A stretch of 64,000 nucleotides of DNA, taken from contig NZ_CP068418.1 of NCBI RefSeq assembly GCF_019873825.1, positions 434,001-498,000 of the forward strand, read 5' to 3'. The translations under genes were made by a program, and so were the position numbers. Every line of letters begins with the position of its first letter. Position 1 is the stretch's first letter. Shown here in pieces: positions 55,603-64,000 of this stretch. The notes beneath the pieces are model-generated. The model searched no databases. It was not told where the DNA came from and saw only the letters and a program-made list of their open reading frames with translations. This stretch comes from Mycoplasma sp. E35C (GTDB lineage: Bacteria; Bacillota_I; Bacilli_A; Mycoplasmatales; Mycoplasmoidaceae).

Positions 55603-56248
55603 ATTTTGATAAGAATGTTTGATATTCTTTTAATGCAATTGTTTGAAGTTTTGATCTAGCTGTTTCAGGAATATTATTAATTAAAGCTTTTTGTTCTTTA
55701 ACATAACCAATTAATTCTTCACTTATCTTATCTTTTAGAATTGGGCCTAAAACATAATCAGTATTTGAATATGAAAAATCATTATCAACTTTAATTGCTT
55801 TGATAATTAAATAATAATGTTTATTTTCATAAATAATCAGTTCATCAATAATTTGGTAATGATTTTTTAATAAGAAATATCTTAATTTAATGTGGTTTCT
55901 TTCTGGTTGTAAAATAAGGGTTTTTAATTCCACAACTGAATTAGAGATAATATCAGTAATTTTAGAAACACCCATTCCAGCAATCACGCAGTAATCAATC
56001 GAATTTTTGATTGATAAATTCTTTAATCCATCATTAACAATATTAATGATACGATCTTTGCCTGCAATTTTTTTGGTATTAGAAATTGCTTGTTTTAATG
56101 GTTCTAGATTGATATCAATATTTAATACGTATTCTGTTCGATTACTATTAATTAATTCAACCCCTAAATGTCCGTGATCACATCCTACGTCAGCAACTAA
56201 GAAAGCATTGTCGATTAATTTGGCAATTGCTTTAATTTTCTGAGTCAT
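55592..56248 (-). CDS. trmK: tRNA (adenine(22)-N1)-methyltransferase
   Basis: This 218-residue SAM-dependent enzyme methylates A22 of tRNA. LVADVGCDHGHLGVELI is AdoMet motif I, DYCVIAGMGVSKITDII is the TrmK-specific segment, and LQPERNHIKLRYFLLKNHY follows. It overlaps rpoD by 17 bases, as in many Firmicutes, and nif3-like by 11. Confidence 0.93.
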   Translation of the reverse strand: MTQKIKAIAKLIDNAFLVADVGCDHGHLGVELINSNRTEYVLNIDINLEPLKQAISNTKKIAGKDRIINIVNDGLKNLSIKNSIDYCVIAGMGVSKITDIISNSVVELKTLILQPERNHIKLRYFLLKNHYQIIDELIIYENKHYYLIIKAIKVDNDFSYSNTDYVLGPILKDKISEELIGYVKEQKALINNIPETARSKLQTIALKEYQTFLSKYAS

Positions 56249-58166
56249 ATTTTAAGAATGAACGTAATCTTGCATTTTTTGAAGGATGTTTTAGTTTTCT
56301 TAGTGCTTTTGCTTCAATTTGACGGATGCGTTCTCTGGTTACATTAAACTTGTTACCAACTTCTTCTAAGGTCATTTGTGAGTGATAAGGACTTAATCCA
56401 TAACGCATACGAATAATTTGTTCTTCTTTCTTAGAAAGAGTATTTACAAATAGTTCGTTAATGTGTTCAGATACAATGCGTTTTTCAGTGAATTCGTCAG
56501 GTTTTAAGATGTCTTTATCTCTAACAAAATCAACGAATTGCGATTCTTCATCATGACCAACTGGTTTATCTAATGAAACTGGGTCAATATTTAATTTTTT
56601 AATGTCAGCAATCTTTTTAGGAGTAAACCCATGAACTTGACCACCCATTTTTTCAGTTAATTCTTCTAATGTTGGATCACGACCTAATTGTTGAGTTAAT
56701 ACCCGTTCAGTTTTAATCAACTTGTTGATTGTTTCAACCATATGAACAGGAATTCTAATTGTTCTTGCTTGATCAGCAATCGCTCTTGTGATTGCTTGTC
56801 TAATCCATCATGTTGCATAAGTTGAAAACTTATTACCAAGTTTATAGTTAAACTTAGAAATCGCTTTCATCAATCCGATTGAACCTTCTTGAATTAAATC
56901 AACGAAATCTAAACCACGATTTAAGTATTTTTTAGCAATTGATGTTACTAATCTTAGATTTGAAGTTACAAGTTGGTTTACAGCGTATTCTCTCGTCTCT
57001 TCATCGCTACTTCCAAGTAATTTAGCTACCTGAATTTCTTCATCAAAAGATAAGATTTTAGATGAACCTAAAGTTCCCAAGAACGCTTTAACGTTATCTT
57101 CAACTTTATCACGAGTTGAAGCACCCTTAACTACTAATTCATCTAGGTTGTTATCGATTTCACTTAAGTCTTGTGATTTTCTAAATAATGAAATCTTTTC
57201 TTCAACATTTGCTTCTAATTTAATGCCGTTATCTTTTAATTCTTCTAAGATTTCTAAATCTTCTTGTTCATTAAATTCGTAATTTTTAAGAACACTGATA
57301 ATGTCTTCATTTGAAAGATTTTTACTTTTCTTAGCCTTAGATAAAATTAATTTTGCCGCTTGAATTGTGTCGTGATCATTGTTTTTAGGCTTCATTGAAG
57401 CTTCTAAAACTTCATAATAAACCAAGTCATTTTTTTCATTACTTGGTGCATGTTTTGGTTTACGACCTCTTTGACGTTTTTGAGTTGTGATCGGTTGAGA
57501 AGAATCAACTTTAGAATCGCTGATTAAGAATTCTGACATATCACGGTCAAAATTATCAAGTTCATCTTGTTCACTGAAATCAGTTTCAACAAATGATGAA
57601 TTATAATTTTCAGCTTTGAAATCTTCGAAGTTGATTTCATTATCATCATCAAAATCTTCGTCAAGAATTTCTAATTCAGCTTCAACTGGTTTTGTCTTAG
57701 TTAGTTTTAATTCTTCTTTTTTATTAGTTTTTGATTTTTTAGTTTGATCTTGACTAGATTTAGTTTGCTTAGTTTCTTTTGTTTTTTTAGCTTCAACTAA
57801 ATTTTTAGTTGAAGTTTTATTTGAAGCTGAAGTATCTTTTTTATTATTAACTTTTGGTTCTTCTTTTTTGGTTGTTGCTTTGTTTTTAGAAGATAATTGT
57901 TGCTTTAAAGTTAATGGTTCAACTTTTTTATCACTAACGGTTTTCTTTGATTGATTAGAATTAGCTTTGGTTGTTGATTTAGTGATAGTTTTAGAAGTGC
58001 TAGATTTTACTTCTAATTCTTTAACTTTTTTAGTGTCCTTATTTACTTTTTTCGCTTGCTCTTGTTTTTGAGCTAATGCAAGACGTTCTTTTAAAGAAAG
58101 TGTTGCTGTTTTTTTAGATTTTAAAGCAGCTTTATTTGATGCTGTTGAAGTAGTTTTCTTTGACAT
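56232..58166 (-). CDS. rpoD: Primary sigma factor with long charged N-terminus
   Basis: This 644-residue housekeeping sigma factor has region 2 as [37 protein letters not shown] and [18 protein letters not shown]. Region 3 is [15 protein letters not shown], and region 4.2 is [31 protein letters not shown]. About 200 N-terminal residues are Lys/Thr/Ser-rich and then acidic ([18 protein letters not shown]) with RGRKPKHAP, an AT-hook-like patch. Most sigma-A proteins are shorter. It is preceded by dnaG. Confidence 0.95.
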
Positions 58167-58230
58167 TATGGTTATTAAAATGGCAAATGTGCAATAGTTA
58201 ATACCATATTATAAATTAAAATAATAATTT

Positions 58231-60243
58231 TTATTTTTCTTTTGAATTAGCTACTTCTTTAATCATTTTAAGATCTTTAAGTTCAACCAACATGAACAAT
58301 CCATATTTTTTGATTAAATCCAGTAAATCTCTTTTAGTTTTAATCACAATATTTCTTTTAGAAATATTTTCTTTTACTTCACAGTTTCTTAATAACTTGT
58401 TAAGTTTATCTTGGGTATTAACTTTATTAAAATGGCGAAGATTTTTTGCCGTATTAATATAGGACTTTAAACTTTCTTTTAAATCTTTAAAAATGTCTAA
58501 TTTTGAAAAATGCATTTCAACATTTTTAATAAAATCTTCAATGATTTGATTAAAGATAAATTGATTAAGATTATCTAATGGTTCTTTTTCTTTATTTTCT
58601 TTGAGTGCTTTGGAATAAAAAGAATTAATATTTTTATATATTATATTCGTAAAACTATCTAAAAAATTGCTAATGAATTCATAACAAAAATTAATTGCTC
58701 TAATCTTATCTTCATCATCTAATTGATCGATATTTTGGTTATTGATTACAGATTGTAAAAAGTATAAGAAGAAAAATCTTGTTGGTTTGTAAAAATTAAG
58801 TTTGTTAACGATGTTAGTTCTAGCTTTTGATAAATCTTCATAAACATAACAATCTGCATAAATTAAATAAAATTCGCAAATGCTAATTGCTGCATTAACA
58901 AAATTGAAAATTTTACTTTTTAGTTGTTTATCATCAATTGGCGATTCATAAATGAAACGATAAATATCATCAGGCTGTTTAGTTTTATGATCATCAAAAC
59001 CATCAAACTCATTACTAACTTCATCATAAAGTTGATTTGATAGATCGTTAGTTTTTAAATAAGCAACATTTTCTTGTTCTTTTTTGGTTGATAGTTTGTT
59101 ATTAATTAACGCTTTAAGTCGATTAATCCCATCATCAGAATGATAAACTTCATCAAGATCTTTTTGAGTTATACCTTCATAATTCAATTTTGATACTTTA
59201 TGAATTTTATTAGCAGCTAACAATTTAATGCATTTAGTTGTCGCATTTTTACCAGCTTCGTCATTATCCAAACATAAAACAATTTCATTAATCTTATTTA
59301 GTTTGAATTTAATTAAATCAATTTGGTGTTGGGTTAGTGCTGTTCCCATGATTGCTACTGCATTCTTGATCCCGATGCGATATAAAGCAATAACATCCAT
59401 ATAACCTTCACATATATATAGAATGTTATTGTTATTATCAAAATTTAAAGCGTGGTAGTTATATAAAATATCACCCTTAATGAAGTAATCAGTTTCAGGC
59501 GTGTTTATGTATTTAACATCATCATTAGAACTGATTGTTCTACCCGAAAAACCAACAACTTTATTAAATTTATTTCTGATCGGAAAAATTACTCGATTAA
59601 TGAAATAAGAATTATCAGAATCTGAGATATATTTGACATATCTAAGATTGGCTAAAATGATTTTTTCATCAACTTCTTTATTAAGGTGTTTTTGATAAAA
59701 CACCTTTAAATCTTCAACCATGCGTTTGGTTGTATATGTTTTTGGATGAAACCCGATTTGGAAATCATTTAAAATACTGTCATAAGATAAATAACGTTTA
59801 TCTAAAAAATTACGTAATTCTTGATTTTTAGCATACTCTAATCTCAAATTAGTTGTTGCTTTTGTTGTCAAAAATTCAATTAAATCATAGAATTCTTTAT
59901 CTTCTTCTTTAATAGGATCAGCAGCTTCAAAATTAGCTGAAAATCCAAGTGATTTTAGATCAATATTTTCAATTTCAATGATCTTTTTAATTGCTTGATA
60001 ATAATCGAGATTTTCTTTTTTCTTAACGAATTCAATAATATCACCAGCTTCATTACAACTAAAACATTTTCAGACTTTTTTAGTATCACTAATACTTAGT
60101 GATGGTTTATTATCACTATGAAAAGGACATAATGAAATATAGTTTGATCCCTTTTTATTAATATTGATGTATTTAGAAATTAAAGAAGATAAACTAATAT
60201 TTTCACGAATATAACTGGCAATTTGTCTGAAGTCGTTATTCAT
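58231..60243 (-). CDS. dnaG: DNA primase
   Basis: This 670-residue primase synthesises RNA primers for replication. The N-terminal zinc ribbon has CPFHSDNKPSLSIS and WKCFSCNEAGDIIEF near residues 38-70. The Toprim domain has ILYICEGYMDVIALYRIGIKNAVAIMGTAL and LCLDNDEAGKNAT. The C-terminal helicase-binding domain is poorly conserved. ATG 60243 overlaps the glyS stop by 8 bases. Confidence 0.94.
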
Positions 60244-61630
60244 CTAAACTAAAGTTGTTTTTTATTCATTTTTTAAGATCAGCAATTGGCAATTTAAATT
60301 GTTGCATGCTATCACGTTCTCTGATTGTTACAATACCTTTTTCTAACGAATCAAAATCATAAGTTAAACAGTATTTTGTGCCGATTGCATCATATCTACG
60401 ATAGCGTTTACCAATCGATCCAGAACTATCAAAATCAAAACGGTGATAAGTGTCACTAATTGATAATAAATCACTATAAAGCTCATAAGCTTTATCTTTT
60501 AATTTATTAACCAAAGGTAAGATTGCTAATTGATATGGTGATAATTCAACTGGTAATCTTAGCACTTCGCGTTTGTCGTTATTTTCTAATTCTTCAACAC
60601 AATAATGGTTTGAAATCAAAGCATATAACAATCGTTCAATCCCTACTGATGGTTCAATCACATCTGGAATTAATTTCGAACCATCAAGATCGTTTGTATA
60701 ATCTAATGGTTTATTAGAATGATTTGAATGAGCACTTAAATCAAAGTTTCCACGATGAGCTAATCCCCAAAGTTCAGAATTCCCGTGAGGGAATTTGAAT
60801 TCAAAATCAATAGTTCGGCTTGAATAGTGTGCTAATTCTTCTTTATCAATATCGTGTTTTTTAATTTTATCTGGACTTAGTTGCAACTTGTTAAATAAGA
60901 AATCTTCAATCTTATTAACAAAAAAATCAAACTTATCACTTACTTGATCAGGTGATAGGAAATATTCAATTTCGAATTGTTCAAATTCTCTAGTTCTAAA
61001 AATAAAATTACCTGGTGTAATTTCATTTCTAAACGCCTTACCAATCTGAGCAACTCCGAATGGTAATTTCATTCTTTGAGTTCTTACAACGTTTTTAAAA
61101 TTGATGAAAATCCCTTGTGCTGTTTCTGGTCTTAAATACAGAGTATTTAATGAACTTTCAACTACCCCTTGGAAGGTTTTAAACATTAAATTAAATCGAC
61201 GAATTTCAGTTCAATCATGATTTTCACACTTAGAACATTTAACATTCTTATCTTTAATAATGTTTTGTAATGTGCTTAGTTCGGTATTTTCAGTAATCTT
61301 AATGTTACTATCTAATTCTTCAATTAATTTGTCAGCACGATAACGTGTTTTACAATGCTTACAATCAATTAAAGGATCTGAAAAATTATCCAAATGCCCT
61401 GATGCTTTTCACACTTCTGGATTTAAGATAATCGAAGTGTCTAACATTTTCATATCAGGTTGTGAAAACACAAAGTGTTTTAACAACATTTGCTTAAGAT
61501 TATTTTTTAATAAAGCACCAAGTGGTCCATAATCTCATGAATTTGCTAATCCATTATAAATTTCAGATGATTGATAAACAAATCCATAGTTTTTTAAATA
61601 ATTAACTATTTGTTCTTGCGTCAAGTCCAT
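60236..61630 (-). CDS. glyS: Glycyl-tRNA synthetase (eukaryote-like dimeric type)
   Basis: This 464-residue class II synthetase is of the single-chain alpha2 type. [24 protein letters not shown] at the start, [16 protein letters not shown] (motif 2 region), [30 protein letters not shown] and [16 protein letters not shown] (motif 3) are typical. CKHCKTRY and CSKCENHDW form a zinc-binding insertion. It lies between recO and dnaG. Confidence 0.94.
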
Positions 61631-61642
61631 AATAATAATATT

Positions 61643-62362
61643 TTAACTTTTTATATAACTAAAAATCTGTTCTAAATAAATTCCAGCATTGTGATAAATT
61701 GATTTTGCTAATCCCTTTATTAAAGATATGTATTGTTTATGCTCTAAAGCAGAAAATTCGTATGAAGTTTTATAAATTAATGAAAAAAAGTTAGTCATAA
61801 AACTTTTGTTGTATAAAAATTCATTATATTTATAAGCACACTTTTCACAAACACCCACCATATCTTTGAATGATAAAGTGATAACTTGTTTGTTATTACA
61901 ATACCCACATTTAGTTAAATCATAGCCTAACCCTTCAATCTTAATAATATTTAATAAGATGTAAATAATGATCGTTTCATTACTATAAGTTTTATTGTTA
62001 ACAAAATTAATTACATCATCATAAAAATTAAAGTAATTGGCTTCTAATAAACCTTTTTTCTTGCTAATGTATTCATTCATAACAAGAATTGGTAAAGATT
62101 CACTAATGGTTGCATCTTTGGTATCAATTGGATGGATTTTTTTTAATTTTGATAACCGTTCAACACTTCGTGATTGAAAAAATTCAAAGTTATGTAATGA
62201 ACCAATTGTGATGTATCTGCCATTTTTGGATAAGATTTTCTTCGTGCCTAACGCAATCAAACTAATCAAGGAATTATCTTCAAATAACACCTTAATAATC
62301 TGATCAAATTCAGCATAATCAAAATAATCGATTAAATAACCTTTTTTTGTTATAGCACTCAT
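61643..62362 (-). CDS. recO: DNA repair protein RecO
   Basis: This 239-residue protein helps RecR load RecA on SSB-coated DNA. The N-terminal OB-fold is diverged (KKGYLIDYFDYAEFDQIIKVLF). The C-terminal zinc site is CGYCNNKQVITLSFKDMVGVCEKC, with four Cys. Its ATG lies inside the end of era (13-base overlap). Confidence 0.85.
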   Translation of the reverse strand: MSAITKKGYLIDYFDYAEFDQIIKVLFEDNSLISLIALGTKKILSKNGRYITIGSLHNFEFFQSRSVERLSKLKKIHPIDTKDATISESLPILVMNEYISKKKGLLEANYFNFYDDVINFVNNKTYSNETIIIYILLNIIKIEGLGYDLTKCGYCNNKQVITLSFKDMVGVCEKCAYKYNEFLYNKSFMTNFFSLIYKTSYEFSALEHKQYISLIKGLAKSIYHNAGIYLEQIFSYIKS

Positions 62363-63252
62363 TTCTTATGACCTAATGATTTGATTAGATAATCATCGTT
62401 GCGTCATTCTTTTTCAACTTTAACAAAAAGTTTTAAATTGATTTTGCAATCATAAATATTTAATAATTCCATTCTAGCAGCCATACCAATTTTTTTAATC
62501 ATTGAAGCGTTTTTACCAATAATGATTTTCTTTTGTGACTCACGTTCTGTAACGATTGCACATTCGATGTTGAACATCTTTTTTTCTTGATTGTAATTCT
62601 TAGTTTCAAGAATTACAGCCACTGAATGCGGAACTTCTTGATAAGTAAAATTCAGAATTTTTTCACGGATAATTTCGGTAATTTCAAAATTATCTTTTTC
62701 ATTTTCATCAAGTTGTGATTCTGGAATTTCATATTGTTCATCTAACAATTGATATAAACCATCATCAATTTGATCATTAACTTCATCAACTAATAAATTA
62801 GTTTTTATTGTTTTAACGACATTAAATGAATCACGAATTAATTTATCTGCTTCATTGATATTATCTTCATTTTTAATCAAGTCAATTTTTGAATAAATTA
62901 CGATTAAATTATCAATTTTATATGACTTGATAATGTTTAATAAGTTGATAAATTCTTCGCTGATTTTTTTAGCACTATCAACAATTAAAATACAAGCATG
63001 AGCATGTTTATAAGCTTGTTTAATTTCGCTGTTTAAAAATAAGCTTAACTTATTAAAACTCTTATGAAACCCAGGAGTGTCAAGTAATAAATAATCAACT
63101 TTTTCATGTTCAATTTTATGAGCAATAACATTTCTTGTTGTTTGATCATACTTAGAAACAATTGCTACTTTATTTTTAGCAATCTTATTAATTAAAGTTG
63201 ATTTACCAACACTAGCTAATCCAGTAATGACAACAATTCCTGATTTTTTCAT
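62350..63252 (-). CDS. era: Era GTPase
   Basis: This 300-residue GTPase acts in 16S rRNA maturation. G1 GLASVGKSTLINKI, G2 QTTRN, G3 LLDTPGFH and G4 YSKIDLI (Ser for the usual Asn) form the G domain. The C-terminal KH domain has IIIGKNASMIKKIGMAARMELLNIYDCKINLKLFVKV. I prefer ATG 63252 to GTG 63258; it overlaps the ybeY stop by 4 bases. Confidence 0.92.
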
Positions 63253-63710
63253 ACGCACTTTCTGATTTTTTTAATAACTTGATTCAAGATTTTATCTTGA
63301 ATATTTAAGGTTACATATTCATATGCATCACTTTGCTCATGATCAAATTCTAATAGATGCATTAAACCATGAATAATCATTCTAATCATTAAATATAAAT
63401 AACCTACTTGATATTTTTTAGCATCCTTAGCAATCTTTTTTGAACAAATGAAAATTTCGCCCAATAATGGTGAAACGATTTCAACATTTTCTCACAAGCA
63501 AACACTAATCACGTCTGCTACGTATTGTTTATTTCTTAATGAAGTATTAAGTTCTAAACTACGGGCTTCACTAATAAAATTTAGTTCGTAATATAGTTTA
63601 TCTTTGATTTTGAAATGCGCTGAAAAACAATTATTAATAATAATTAATAATTGTTCTAAATCGTCTTTAAGAAATGCTGGTGGTTTAATTACATCAAAAT
63701 GATTAATCAT
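63249..63710 (-). CDS. ybeY: Endoribonuclease YbeY
   Basis: This 153-residue metal-dependent RNase acts in 16S rRNA processing. The signature IHGLMHLLEFDHE (HGxxHLxxxDH) gives the three His that bind zinc. LGEIFICSKKI is the conserved GDIxIS strand. The family is usually 150-165 residues. Start ATG 63710 is ten bases after the next upstream gene's stop. The UGA at 63491 region is Trp. Confidence 0.93.
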
Positions 63711-63720
63711 ACTTAATTAA

Positions 63721-64000
63721 TTATAGATTAATCGATTTGATTAAATGTTGATACAGAACAGATTTACCTAAATAAAAACTAATTGTTCCAACCGATTCAT
63801 TAATCGATTTTTTAGTTGTCAAAATTAGGGTGTTATCTTGATTTTCATCGATATTAAATTTAATTGCTTCATTAGAATTCTTGTGATAACCCAATAAATA
63901 ATGTGCTTTATTATTTTTAATAAATTGTTCTAGATCACTTTGATCAGCATATTTTATGTAATATTGATTATCAATTCTTTGGTAAGTAAAGTTGGAATAA
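63721..64000 (-). CDS. 3' end of an unrecognised protein, cut by window
   Basis: Ninety-two C-terminal residues ending at TAA 63721-63723. The visible part is soluble and beta-rich (QYYIKYADQSDLEQFI, TLILTTKKSINESVGTISFYLG). No motif is recognised. It lies ten bases upstream of ybeY and is probably in the same operon. Confidence 0.65.
   Translation of the reverse strand, partial: YSNFTYQRIDNQYYIKYADQSDLEQFIKNNKAHYLLGYHKNSNEAIKFNIDENQDNTLILTTKKSINESVGTISFYLGKSVLYQHLIKSINL

Overview
The window comes from a mollicute. The DNA is very AT-rich, UGA must be read as Trp in almost every long gene (each otherwise breaks at conserved Trp positions), there are many lipoproteins with an LSSC/LSAC lipobox, and no cell-wall genes are seen. 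Gene content fits a Mycoplasma/Malacoplasma-type species: NadD-YqeK fusion, degenerate arginine deiminase, UlaA, NADH oxidase, and the era-recO-glyS-dnaG-rpoD cluster. I cannot fix the species from sequence alone.

Layout. 1-3141 (+) holds a LlaJI/McrBC-like restriction module, cut by the window edge: an McrB-type AAA+ GTPase, then a LlaJI-family nuclease. 3142-7250 (-) is an accessory block: two paralogous small membrane proteins, each with the same terminator hairpin, an RNase H-fold protein, a MATE transporter and an aminoglycoside-phosphotransferase-fold kinase. 7250-14660 is surface and lipoprotein territory: a hypothetical gene, a large lipoprotein behind an A17 tract, tRNA-Thr, a second lipoprotein and a large membrane-anchored ectodomain protein. 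14678-22267 (+) is housekeeping: hup, topoisomerase IV (parE-parC), YqeH-like GTPase, nadD-yqeK and MTA/SAH nucleosidase. 22355-24524 (-) has two tandem PEBP-family proteins and an aldo/keto reductase. RNase HIII (24968, +) follows a structured leader. 26363-29848 (-) is an unusual locus: a secreted subtilisin-like protease with a co-transcribed four-helix membrane protein, the latter duplicated downstream with its own promoter and terminator.

30085-36452 (-) is a tightly overlapping operon read rpmG-pepP-membrane protein-smpB-pepC2-pepC1-membrane protein-hypothetical, so ribosome rescue and peptide degradation are translationally coupled. tRNA-Arg lies at 36643. 36761-38140 encodes an intact arginine-deiminase homologue that has lost its catalytic residues and gained a Lys-rich N-terminal tail. 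Uridine kinase and a small protein follow on +. 39207-45647 (-) contains membrane proteins, obg and another lipoprotein with a T15 tract in its upstream region. ktrA and leuS are on + (45842-48938). 49237-52041 (-) holds small membrane proteins and UlaA behind perfect palindromes. 52337-63710 (-) is dense housekeeping: nox, nfu, plsY, nif3-like, trmK, rpoD, dnaG, glyS, recO, era, ybeY, plus the 3' end of one more gene.

The most interesting parts are the protease/duplicated membrane-protein locus, the catalytically dead arginine deiminase, the possible methyltransferase-like N-terminus on the McrB protein, and four homopolymer tracts of 15-17 A/T beside surface or accessory genes.
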